From positions 1 through 64,000 of the forward strand of contig JAJFBE010000010.1 in assembly GCA_020697255.1 (NCBI GenBank): a stretch of 64,000 bases of DNA, in the 5' to 3' direction. This DNA is from Burkholderiales bacterium (lineage in GTDB: Bacteria > Pseudomonadota > Gammaproteobacteria > Burkholderiales > UBA11063). The notes below the pieces were generated by a model. That model was not told where the DNA came from. It searched no databases and saw nothing but the letters and a program-made list of their open reading frames with translations. Position 1 is the stretch's first letter; the number at the start of each line of letters is the position of its first letter. A program made the position numbers and the translations under genes. Shown in pieces: positions 8,290 through 16,384 of the stretch.

Positions 8290-10023
8290 ATGATCAAACG
8301 AATCTTAATCTTGTTAACTTTTGTATTATTTAACATTGTGGCATCATCAGCTGGCCCTGATCTTACAGAACTAGATAAAAGTATACCTAATGAATTAGCC
8401 AAGGCGACATTATTAAGTCATACAGACCCTAACCAAAAATTAAATATTTTGGTATGGCTAAAAGGACGTGACCCAGCAAGATTACAGCAATTATTAACCA
8501 ATCTGTATACACCTGGTAATCCACAATACCATCAATTTATTACACCAGAACAATTTGTGGCAAGTTATGCTCCAGATCAAGCTAATATAGCCGCAGTTAC
8601 TGACTACCTTATAGGGCAAGGCCTTAAAATTGTCAACGTGCCAAGTAATGGCGCATTTGTGCAAATCGAGGCTACTGTTACCCAAGCTGAAGAAGCATTT
8701 AATGTACATATCAATCAATACAACTTAAATGGAAAGCAGTATTACAGTAATGATAGCGCTGTTACATTAAATACCAATGTGGCAGGTATGATTACCGCGA
8801 TTAGTGGATTAGATAATTTTTGGCAAGTACAGTTGACACATGCACGGAAGAAATCATCTGTAGTTAAATCTGGAGAAATGCAAGACAGCGGATATACCCC
8901 ACAGCAATTACAAAGTGCTTATGGAGTAGATCAATTACTAAGAAATGGCATTGATGGTAACGGTCAAGTGATAGCCATTTATACTGTAAATGATGACAAA
9001 CTAATTGAGTCGGATTTTAATTCTTATAATATACAATTCCACCTTCCTCTATGTACTAGCATTAATGGTTGTTTTGCCAAATTTAACCAAAATGGAGACA
9101 GTTTTCCCCTACCAGAAATACCGTTTCACGAAGATGCTAGTGAAGTTCGTATGGATATACAGACGGCCCATAGTTTAGCTCCAGGAGCTAAAATTTATTT
9201 ATATGAAGCAGATGATTATAGCGTTACTAATATGGGTATTACATTTAATACCATCATTACTAAAAACCTTGCACAAGTAGTTTCTGCCTCATATGGAGTT
9301 GGTGGATCTACTGAGTTTCCTGAAAGTCCATTAGAATCTATTTTCAAGCAGGGAGCAGCTCAAGGGATTAGTATTAATTTTGCTTCTGGTGATGGGGCAG
9401 ATTATAGAAAAACTCCAGGTCCATACCCAAGCGTTTTATATCCAGGATCGTCACCATGGGTTACTTCAGTTGGTGGTACAAATTTAATAATGACCAGCTA
9501 TAATGGATATAAAATTGAAACTGGTTGGGCAGATCCGGTTAATATTGAAACTGGCTCTAGTGGTGGATTAAGTAAATATTATACAGCACAAACCTGGCAA
9601 AGTAATGCAATTGGATTAATGACTGCTGGAGGCTACACAGGCTTTATTGGTACTCGTAGAGCAGTACCAGATATTAGTATGGTCGGTGGGTCTAATGTAA
9701 TAATATATAATACATATTACCCTCAAACTGGACCTTGGGAAAATGATACAGGTACTAGTATAGCATGTCCACTATTTTCCGCAGTGGTTGCTTTAGCTAA
9801 TCAAAAAAGTGCTGAAAAAGGTAAACGCATCGGTCTTGTGACGGAACAGTTATATAGTATGGCATATAATGTACATCAAAAAATGGCACCTATTACCAAT
9901 ATAGTGGCTCCAGCTTCAACGACTACTAGTGTATTAACTGGTGGCCCACATTGGAATGATATTACTGGATTGGGTTCACCGTATGCACCATTATTTGTCA
10001 AAGCTTTGGTTGATAGTAACTAG
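8290..10023 (+). CDS. Sedolisin-family (S53) serine-carboxyl peptidase
   Basis: A 577-residue secreted protease precursor with a signal peptide at 1-21. A pro-kumamolisin activation domain follows to about residue 200 (YTPGNPQYHQFITPEQF and the A-x-E-AF region). The catalytic domain has Glu285 and Asp289 (EVRMD), Asp368 (SGDGAD, oxyanion) and Ser490 in GTSIACP. Near the C-terminus NDITGLGSP matches the calcium-binding segment. All residues of the Glu-Asp-Ser triad are present, so it should be active, probably at low pH as usual for the family. The propeller lipoprotein gene starts 51 bases downstream on the same strand and is probably co-transcribed. Confidence 0.92.
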   Translation: MIKRILILLTFVLFNIVASSAGPDLTELDKSIPNELAKATLLSHTDPNQKLNILVWLKGRDPARLQQLLTNLYTPGNPQYHQFITPEQFVASYAPDQANIAAVTDYLIGQGLKIVNVPSNGAFVQIEATVTQAEEAFNVHINQYNLNGKQYYSNDSAVTLNTNVAGMITAISGLDNFWQVQLTHARKKSSVVKSGEMQDSGYTPQQLQSAYGVDQLLRNGIDGNGQVIAIYTVNDDKLIESDFNSYNIQFHLPLCTSINGCFAKFNQNGDSFPLPEIPFHEDASEVRMDIQTAHSLAPGAKIYLYEADDYSVTNMGITFNTIITKNLAQVVSASYGVGGSTEFPESPLESIFKQGAAQGISINFASGDGADYRKTPGPYPSVLYPGSSPWVTSVGGTNLIMTSYNGYKIETGWADPVNIETGSSGGLSKYYTAQTWQSNAIGLMTAGGYTGFIGTRRAVPDISMVGGSNVIIYNTYYPQTGPWENDTGTSIACPLFSAVVALANQKSAEKGKRIGLVTEQLYSMAYNVHQKMAPITNIVAPASTTTSVLTGGPHWNDITGLGSPYAPLFVKALVDSN

Positions 10024-10074
10024 ATATTAGTACAAATGAATAAATCCAATAATGATTTTATGGAATAGATAAAT

Positions 10075-11238
10075 ATGATTAAATTTTTTAATGTGTTATT
10101 AGTATTAATTTGTGGTATTACAATAGCCAGCTGTAGTGATGGTGGTAGTAGCAGCACAGGTGGTGGATCATCTAAAAGTCTGATCAGGGTGGAGCAAACT
10201 ACAGGTAATTGGCAAATTGTAGGCAATTCCTTATCAATACCTAATGTTGCCTTTAACAGCGTAGTTTTATCTAGTAATGGAACAGTATATGCAGGTGGTA
10301 GTGCTGACGTTAATAATGGCTTAGTGATAGGAAATACAGGTACTAGTGGGGACTGGCAGCTAGTGGGGAATAGTTATACACCAGTAGTTGGTGGTGAATC
10401 TTCTTCTATGCAAGTTGGAGCATTAGCAGTGTCGTCAACTAATATTATATATGCTGCTGTTAATCTGTCATATTCTCAAAGCGTAGTAATGTATAGTGAT
10501 CCAAATAAAAGTGCTGGCACTTGGCAACTTGCATTTCCTATTGCTCCACCTTCTAATGAGATTATTAATTCTTTAGCCATAGATAATACTGATACAGTTT
10601 ACGCAGCAACATCTGCTGGATATACTCTCTCAGCAGATAATCAAATTCATTATATTGGTAACGTATATATTATTAATATTGGTACCCCACAGCAGTTAAT
10701 TGGTCGTGGATCAGCGCCAGATAAGGGCGTAATGAATTCAGTAGTAGCAGCTAATGGCACTGTATATGCAGCATCAGGTGGTTATACTATAGATTCTAAC
10801 GGTAATGCAACTTATTTTGGAGATGTTTATAGTGCAGATAGTGCTGGAACTAATGCCTGGAAACAGATAGGCGGTAGCGGTACACCTGATAATGGGGTGG
10901 CAAATTCTATTGCTTTATCCAATGATAAAAAAAGCATTTATGTTGCAACTTCAAATGGTAATGTGTATAAATCTTCTGTATCGTCTGGAGTGTGGAGTAA
11001 AGCTCTAGGTAGAGTACAAGTTCCAGATGGTAGCGCGATAAATTCAATTGCTGTTGCAAATAGTGGAGTAGTTTATGTAGCAACGGCTTTGGGTAATGTG
11101 TATCGCGCAACAGAAACAAGCGTGTGGCAGCCTGGCGGTACTGTGCCTGATGGTTGGTCGATTAATTCTATTGCAGTTTATGGTACACAAGTATATGTTG
11201 CTACTCAAGGTGGTCATGTTTATACCCAAAGAATGTAG
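10075..11238 (+). CDS. Beta-propeller lipoprotein
   Basis: A 387-residue lipoprotein: hydrophobic signal ending in lipobox IASC, a Ser/Gly-rich linker, then about six repeats with the pattern INSIAVxNxGxVYVAT followed by GNVYxxxxxxW. Such repeats form beta-propeller blades. There is no catalytic motif, so a binding or scaffolding role on the cell surface is likely. It follows the sedolisin gene and may share its transcript. A fragment copying its C-terminal third lies at 5687-6007 on the other strand. The two copies are inverted repeats and could allow inversion of the protease region between them. Confidence 0.75.
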   Translation: MIKFFNVLLVLICGITIASCSDGGSSSTGGGSSKSLIRVEQTTGNWQIVGNSLSIPNVAFNSVVLSSNGTVYAGGSADVNNGLVIGNTGTSGDWQLVGNSYTPVVGGESSSMQVGALAVSSTNIIYAAVNLSYSQSVVMYSDPNKSAGTWQLAFPIAPPSNEIINSLAIDNTDTVYAATSAGYTLSADNQIHYIGNVYIINIGTPQQLIGRGSAPDKGVMNSVVAANGTVYAASGGYTIDSNGNATYFGDVYSADSAGTNAWKQIGGSGTPDNGVANSIALSNDKKSIYVATSNGNVYKSSVSSGVWSKALGRVQVPDGSAINSIAVANSGVVYVATALGNVYRATETSVWQPGGTVPDGWSINSIAVYGTQVYVATQGGHVYTQRM

Positions 11239-11239
11239 A

Positions 11240-11524
11240 CTATAAGTGGTTTTGCAACAAACCAAGAATAGTTGAATGTGCCTTATCTTTAAAGTAAGCA
11301 TCCAAGCTATCAGTAAAAGGCCCATGAATATTTTCTTTAGTCAATTGCTTAGCTCTAAGTATAAATGCCACATGACTCCAAATACTTCTGGTGACTTGCT
11401 GAATAAGTTTGGAAAATACTGCAGATCCGGAAGCTAGCAAAATATCCCCTGATTTCAGCTCCCCTCTTATTGATGAATAGTTACAGATATTTATATCGGG
11501 AAATTTATCAATTGGAAAAGACAT
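11240..11524 (-). CDS. Truncated YiiX-like (NlpC/P60-type) hydrolase
   Basis: A 94-residue ORF whose first part (ELKSGDILLASGSAVFSK, IQQVTRSIWSHVAFILR) resembles the start of permuted papain-fold hydrolases of the YiiX/YebB type. The histidine in SHVAF would be catalytic. Family members are usually about twice this length and carry the cysteine further downstream. Here the sequence after residue 65 does not look like the family and ends at a stop 1 base from the convergent propeller gene. Probably a 5' fragment, possibly inactive. It has a good ribosome-binding site (AAGGAG) before the ATG at 11524. Confidence 0.55.
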   Translation of the reverse strand: MSFPIDKFPDINICNYSSIRGELKSGDILLASGSAVFSKLIQQVTRSIWSHVAFILRAKQLTKENIHGPFTDSLDAYFKDKAHSTILGLLQNHL

Positions 11525-11630
11525 AGTTTACTCCTTCTCAAAACTTTACATACTTGTATTTTAGCACAACGTAAAATTAAGTAATCAAGACATTATTAAT
11601 CGCAACTATACATCAGGAACAGTCAAAAAA

Positions 11631-11706
11631 TTATACCAAATATTTTAGGTCTGTAAAATAACGTATACTATTATAATACCTATTGGTATTAATAAGTTTT
11701 TAAGGA
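11631..11706 (+). repeat. Leader repeat, copy 1
   Basis: The promoter region of the GLUG gene. It aligns over about 75 bases with 15536-15617 (shared blocks AGGTCTxTAAAATAA, TTATAATA and TAGTATTAATAA-like). The second copy lies upstream of another exported-protein gene. Confidence 0.75.
11641..11677 (+). promoter_or_regulatory. Putative bipartite promoter of GLUG gene
   Basis: Box tattttagg (11641-11649), 22-nt spacer, box tataat (11672-11677), then the GLUG gene's ATG at 11714. It belongs to a set of similar sites in this window. Functional assignment is inference. Confidence 0.5.
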
Positions 11707-11713
11707 GATTAAT

Positions 11714-12952
11714 ATGAAGAAAAAAAGCCTTGGTTTTTTAACACTTTTATTTGGTGTTATAACCCATGCAACCGCATTTAACTGTCCAGATCCTGGACAA
11801 TCAGTAAATATTTTTACTGCAGATGATCTTCAAGCTATGACTGAGTGTAAAGATACTATTGATAGAACTTTTGTATTAGCTAAAGATATTGATTTAAATG
11901 GTACTCAATTTAAGCCAATGCCTGTTTTTGAAGGCATTTTTAACGGTAATAACAAAAAAATAATCAATCTTAACCATGAGCTATTTAAGACCATTGATAA
12001 AACAGCAATTATAAAAAATCTTACTTTAGAAAATATAAAAATATCTCTGGAACCAGTTCAAATCGGATCTGGTGCTCTGGTTGGGTCTCAAAATGACCAG
12101 ACCTTGATCTCTAATGTATCTGTAACCGGTGTAATGGAGGGAGAAGGCGCAAATATTATTGATAACGGCAGTCTTGTAGGTATACAAAATGATGGGACAA
12201 TTGATAACTGCAAGTCTTCGGTTGCTTTAACTATAAAAAGTAGTGAGACGAGAAATGGTGGGTTAATAGGCGCCCAACGCGGAGGTACTATTAAAAATAG
12301 TTCTTCAGCAGCTATTATAACTGTTGAAGGAGACCATAATGCTAACTATGGTGGATTGGTAGGTATACAACAAATACCATCAGATAGCAATGCTAAACCT
12401 ATAATTACACATTGCTCTTCTACTGCTACAATCACTATGAAAGGAAGAAAAGCTGCTGAAAATGGCGGCCTGGTAGGTTTCCAGGCTGGCGGGTTAATTA
12501 CCTCTAGTTACTCTAAAGCTACGCTGAATTTTCCTGATGGCGGCCTTTCCAGTGGAGTTTTAGTTGGCCACAGCAACGCAACTATTGAAAATAGCTACGC
12601 TAACGGCGTAATTACCGGAGCTCAATTTGATAATGGGGGATTAATTGGTTTTATGGGAACTCATTCAAGTTTAAGTAATAGTTATAGCGTTAGCATACTT
12701 GATAATATTGGTGGTAATAACGGTGGATTGGTCGGCATAGCCCAGGAAGGCTCTTATACCTGTACAAATAGTTATTGGGATTATGAGTCTACAAAGCTTG
12801 AGCGTTCTGCAGTATGTAATAAAACCGGCAAAAAAAATACCCAAGAGATGCAAACACAAAGCACTTATGTAGACTGGGATTTTGAAAATATATGGAAATT
12901 TAGTAAGCCAGGTACATATCCGGTACTAGCATGGCAAGCTACTTCAGAATAA
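11714..12952 (+). CDS. Exported GLUG-repeat protein
   Basis: A 412-residue protein with a signal peptide (MKKKSLGF start, cut near residue 21) and repeated GLUG motifs (GGLVG-x-QxGGxIxxSxS). Examples are GGLIGAQRGGTIKNS, GGLVGFQAGGLITSS and GGLIGFMGTHSS. GLUG repeats form a right-handed beta-helix found in surface adhesins and peptidases. The C-terminus (NSYWDYEST...PGTYPVLAWQ) is the usual end of such proteins. No membrane anchor or protease domain is visible, so it is probably a secreted or surface-attached binding protein. Strong ribosome-binding site AAGGAG before the ATG. Confidence 0.85.
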   Translation: MKKKSLGFLTLLFGVITHATAFNCPDPGQSVNIFTADDLQAMTECKDTIDRTFVLAKDIDLNGTQFKPMPVFEGIFNGNNKKIINLNHELFKTIDKTAIIKNLTLENIKISLEPVQIGSGALVGSQNDQTLISNVSVTGVMEGEGANIIDNGSLVGIQNDGTIDNCKSSVALTIKSSETRNGGLIGAQRGGTIKNSSSAAIITVEGDHNANYGGLVGIQQIPSDSNAKPIITHCSSTATITMKGRKAAENGGLVGFQAGGLITSSYSKATLNFPDGGLSSGVLVGHSNATIENSYANGVITGAQFDNGGLIGFMGTHSSLSNSYSVSILDNIGGNNGGLVGIAQEGSYTCTNSYWDYESTKLERSAVCNKTGKKNTQEMQTQSTYVDWDFENIWKFSKPGTYPVLAWQATSE

Positions 12953-12977
12953 TAAAATATCTTATCCCATGGATCTT

Positions 12978-13427
12978 CTATTCAGATTTTTTAGCTAAAA
13001 GCTTATCTAACTGATTAGCAAGGTCCTGGCAGTCAAGCCGGCTCAAACTTGCCGGTCCGCCTGAAATTTGCCCCCTATCTCTTAATTGCTCCATAAGGTT
13101 GCGTATAGCCAGCTGTTGTTTTATCGAATCTGGTGTATACAAGCGACCTCTTGGATTTAGGGCAATACCACCCTTCTCTATCACAGACGAAGCCAATGGA
13201 ATATCTGCGGTAACAACTAAATCCCCTGAACATAACTCTTCCACAATTCTTTTATCAGCCTCGTCAAACCCTAACGGAACCTGGATTATTCGAATTAATG
13301 GTGAAACAGGAATTTTTAAATATTGATTTGCAATCAGAATAAGCTCAGTCTGAGTGCGAATTGCAGCTCTATATAAAATCTCTTTAACTGGCTTTGGACA
13401 GGCATCAGCATCGATAAAAATACGCAT
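12978..13427 (-). CDS. yaiI: YaiI/YqxD family protein (DUF188)
   Basis: A 149-residue protein that fits the YaiI/YqxD family over its whole length. Landmarks are the acidic start IFIDADACPKPVKEI, LVVTADIPLA (a PIN-like acidic strand), NPRGRLYT and the C-terminal GGPASLS. The family is a PIN-like fold of unknown biochemical role. It stands convergent to the GLUG gene with 25 bases between them. Length and motifs are complete, so it is probably functional. Confidence 0.9.
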   Translation of the reverse strand: MRIFIDADACPKPVKEILYRAAIRTQTELILIANQYLKIPVSPLIRIIQVPLGFDEADKRIVEELCSGDLVVTADIPLASSVIEKGGIALNPRGRLYTPDSIKQQLAIRNLMEQLRDRGQISGGPASLSRLDCQDLANQLDKLLAKKSE

Positions 13428-13550
13428 AGTAACTGCATTATATCATGAAAACTCCGCCAATAAGCGTTCTTCTATTTTCATGCATTACTTTACTTTAATA
13501 TGATAAAATGATATTAAGATATATTAATTAAAATTGAAAGGATATTTGTT

Positions 13551-13714
13551 ATGAAAAAAGCTAACTTATTTTTTATATATATGGTTGGGTTAAATTTCGG
13601 AATGATATCATTTGCCAACAGTGACGTAGCCTAGGTCGTTATAGTTACTATACCGTACCATTTGAAATTCAACAAGGTACATGGAAAGAAGGAAATATTT
13701 GGGTAACTGAGTAA
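13551..13714 (+). pseudogene. Frameshifted remnant of small exported protein
   Basis: A good ribosome-binding site (AAAGGA) and ATG at 13551 open a typical signal peptide (MKKANLFFIYMVG, ending near SFANSDVA), but a TAG follows at 13632. In another frame a second coding-looking piece (LGRYSYYTVPFEIQQGTWKE) runs to a TAA at 13712-13714. A single indel would join them. Sequence up to 13900 has no further clear coding. Confidence 0.6.
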
Positions 13715-13913
13715 ATGCCAAAGGTTAAATTTATTTACTAAAGTAGAAAACACCTAAGGAGCGATCTTTTTTTTAGACAACCGCGGTAAACTAATTCTTT
13801 GTATTAGCTAATGGATATGTTTTTCTACTAGCACTAGACCAACCTGTCTGTATAAATTGTCTCTATCCCATCTTCCAATTGTTTTGGTTGTAGTTTATTT
13901 AATGAGTTATCAA

Positions 13914-14957
13914 TTAAAATTTTATTCCATCACTTTTTAAAGTTTGCTTATATTTTTTTAAATTTTTTATAGCATAGAAAGTCAAAACCCCTGCTCCACC
14001 AATAAGTCCTAATTTTATTCGAGTTGGTAATGCAATAAAACGATTATAAGGGCACGGATATATAGGCTTACCCAAATTTTTAGTTACGGTTCTCCCCTTT
14101 GAGGTAGTCTGATATAAGTTGTCCGGACGTTTAATAGCTAACTTATTTTTTAACTGCGCTTTAGTTAGAAATTTGGCAAATATTTGATCTGCAATATTTG
14201 GAGCCAAACGATTTAGCCATGTAATAGCAGCTACTGATTCTCCTACAATAACTTCCCTAATAGGACATATTGCTGCTTTCAAAATAGTATTTACCACTTC
14301 TTTTGCATTATAAACCGGGGAAGCCAATTGAGGTTCAAATTTAGTATAGTTTTTGACATGGTTAATAAGAGGTGTAGCAATACTACCTGGCTTAATTAAG
14401 GTTACTGAAATCGGAACTTTATCTTTTATTAATTCTAATCTTAAACTATCGGTAAATCCTTTAACTGCATGTTTACTTGCCGAGTATCCCCCCTGAAGAG
14501 GTAATGAAACATCAGATGTAAGACTACCCATGTTAATTATAGCACCACCATTTTTCTTAATATATCTCACAGCTATTAATGATCCGTGATAAGTTCCCCA
14601 AAAGTTTGTTTCAAACAACCGCCGCTGGTCTAACTCTCTCACTTCCTCAAGCTTTCCCCAAATACTAACCCCAGCTACGTTTACCCAGGTATCAATCCTG
14701 CCATAATGTTTAATTACTTCTTTAGCAGCATCTTCTAACTGTGTACGATTTCCAACGTCTGCAGCAATAGCAATAGCCTCACCTCCTAAAGTAGTTATTT
14801 CTTTAACCACTTGTTGCAAAACTTTTTTATTACGTGCAATTAAAGCTAGTTTTGCCTTGCTTTTAGCAGCTGTGTAGGCAGTTGCTAACCCTATTCCGCT
14901 AGAAGCTCCGGTTATTACAATTACTTGCTGGTTTAGAGGTTTTAATTTTGTTTGCAT
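13914..14957 (-). CDS. Short-chain dehydrogenase/reductase with membrane tail
   Basis: A 347-residue classical SDR: nucleotide-binding GASSGIG (residues 17-23), NVAG (93-96), catalytic Ser145, Tyr158 and Lys162 (YSASK). After the about 250-residue Rossmann core comes an extra segment and a hydrophobic stretch near residue 325 (LGLIGGAGVLTFYAI), so the protein is probably anchored by its C-terminus. This architecture occurs in SDRs near stress genes in other bacteria; the substrate is unknown. AAAGGATATTATT is the ribosome-binding region. A bipartite promoter-like site lies at 15026-15064. Confidence 0.85.
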   Translation of the reverse strand: MQTKLKPLNQQVIVITGASSGIGLATAYTAAKSKAKLALIARNKKVLQQVVKEITTLGGEAIAIAADVGNRTQLEDAAKEVIKHYGRIDTWVNVAGVSIWGKLEEVRELDQRRLFETNFWGTYHGSLIAVRYIKKNGGAIINMGSLTSDVSLPLQGGYSASKHAVKGFTDSLRLELIKDKVPISVTLIKPGSIATPLINHVKNYTKFEPQLASPVYNAKEVVNTILKAAICPIREVIVGESVAAITWLNRLAPNIADQIFAKFLTKAQLKNKLAIKRPDNLYQTTSKGRTVTKNLGKPIYPCPYNRFIALPTRIKLGLIGGAGVLTFYAIKNLKKYKQTLKSDGIKF

Positions 14958-15025
14958 AATAATATCCTTTCAATGATTAAGAGTTAATTAAGCTAATAAC
15001 TATTTTAGCTTTCAAAATACAATAA

Positions 15026-15064
15026 ATTATATTTGATTACAGGATATAAGGTATCCTAAAATTT
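15026..15064 (-). promoter_or_regulatory. Putative bipartite promoter of SDR gene
   Basis: On the minus strand: aaattttagg (15064-15055), 23-nt spacer, tataat (15031-15026), 68 bases before the SDR start. Same layout as sites at 24092, 42393, 48528 and 51887. Confidence 0.55.
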
Positions 15065-15069
15065 ACCCG

Positions 15070-15201
15070 CTAAAAAATACGGTAATTTTTTCGCCTATTT
15101 TTTTGTTTGTATATTTTTTCATCTATTGCCCAAGCATCAGCTGCTGCTTTAACCTCATCTAATTTGCCCTTGGGTAGCTCATAAAAATTTAGATATTTCA
15201 T
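15070..15201 (-). CDS. Small ORF, doubtful
   Basis: A 43-residue minus-strand ORF (MKYLNFYELPKGKLDEV start, then KAAADAWAIDEKIY). The amino-acid composition is protein-like, but there is no ribosome-binding site and no recognised family. It may be a fragment of a lost gene next to the SDR remnant. Confidence 0.25.
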   Translation of the reverse strand: MKYLNFYELPKGKLDEVKAAADAWAIDEKIYKQKNRRKNYRIF

Positions 15202-15202
15202 T

Positions 15203-15424
15203 ATGATAAGTAAATATGGAGCAATTGTGCGTAATACACCTTTAGATATGCCAATGTCGGCAGAATACTGCAGGTACTGCAGCCTTTCTTTCAGCAGCTG
15301 TGCATTAATGTGTGCTTTTAGAGCAAATCTTCTATCAAATATTTTATTTCTTGCTTCCGATAACTCTAGCTGGCTAACAGGCGTTACGATTCCAGTTGAT
15401 GGTGGGCATATAATAAGCTGGTAA
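15203..15424 (+). pseudogene. SDR C-terminal remnant
   Basis: The last 30 or so codons (ILFLASDNSSWLTGVTIPVD, then GGH) are the typical C-terminus of FabG-like short-chain dehydrogenases. The preceding 40 codons do not match the family, and the Rossmann and catalytic segments are absent. It is a broken gene end. Confidence 0.65.
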
Positions 15425-15535
15425 TGATCATGACATAATAAATCAAGAAGATATAGTTAATTTTTGATGAATTTCTGCAATTAGAAATATGGCCTGTTCA
15501 TGGTGGAAGTTAATATATCTAAGATCAGTCTTAAA

Positions 15536-15617
15536 AATATACCGAAATATTACAGGTCTATAAAATAAGGCATACAGTTATAATAAGTTCTAGTGCTAGT
15601 ATTAATAAATTTTTAAG
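15536..15617 (+). repeat. Leader repeat, copy 2
   Basis: Diverged duplicate of the GLUG-gene leader at 11631-11706. It keeps the box aatattacagg (15546-15556), a 22-nt spacer and tataat (15579-15584), and lies upstream of the exported protein starting at 15710. The duplicated tail (AATAAATTTTTAAG) is followed by 92 bases not shared with copy 1. Confidence 0.7.
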
Positions 15618-15709
15618 ATTTTAAGAAGATAAATACAAAGACAATAAGTTTTCTTTTTTAACTAATATATTTGCTGTTAATTAACTTAATCTATAAAGGA
15701 GATTTTAAT

Positions 15710-16129
15710 ATGAAAAAAATAATTTTATTAGCTGGATTAATTCCAGTATTCAATATCCCACTTCAAGTGCTAGCTAATGATTGTGAAGCCCCAACTGCCA
15801 AAAATTTTCTTGCCGATACCAATTTTAAATCTTTGTCATCCATAACAGAACTAAGATCAAGGATTGAATTTCACAGCACACAAGCAGTTTCTTCTCCCCC
15901 CCAAGTTTTTAGCTGGAATGGCAAGCAGCAAATTACTGATATAGAAAAGCTTGGGTCTGCTAATTCTTATATTATTGAAGATTATATTGCTAATACAGAA
16001 CCATCACCATTTTTAGATTACCGTGTATATAATACCTGTGGGGAAGTAAGGTCTGAAAATTTTTATTGCCTGAGAATATTTAGAGATGCAACTAAACCTA
16101 TAACAAAAGGTACATGCTATGATTCATAA
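15710..16129 (+). CDS. Small exported protein, unknown function
   Basis: A 139-residue protein with a signal peptide (MKKIILLAGLIPVFN, cut after VLA near residue 22) and four mature cysteines that could form two disulfides. No family recognised. I chose the ATG at 15710 because AAAGGAG lies 7 bases upstream; an earlier in-frame ATG at 15671 lacks a ribosome-binding site. It is preceded by a duplicated promoter leader shared with the GLUG gene, which suggests common regulation. Confidence 0.65.
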   Translation: MKKIILLAGLIPVFNIPLQVLANDCEAPTAKNFLADTNFKSLSSITELRSRIEFHSTQAVSSPPQVFSWNGKQQITDIEKLGSANSYIIEDYIANTEPSPFLDYRVYNTCGEVRSENFYCLRIFRDATKPITKGTCYDS

Positions 16130-16384
16130 CTAATATAGATTCATTATTTTATGAAAATTCCTTTATAGAGTGGGCAATTTCAAAGAACATTAGCGAATTT
16201 CAATTTATCTATGTTATAGCAGCTATTGATTCCAAAATATCTCCTTAGAAAATAATTAAATATTTTATTTAAATTTTTAATTATAATTGAGGAGACTATA
16301 ATTGCCAATAAATGATGTAATATTGATGAATAAAAAATTGGATTACTGCTGGTAATTTTTTATTAAAAAAATTAATCAAAACCT

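Noticed and set aside
10907-11119. Minus-strand frame resembling the plus-strand frame at 5791-6000
   Set aside because: The likeness arises because both are antisense to the duplicated propeller DNA; the sense strands carry the real coding.
16298-16353. Tiny reading frame with GAGGAG and a TTG start (about 17 codons)
   Set aside because: Spacing is good, but the product is very short, without relatives I know, and the region is AT-rich where such chance sites occur.
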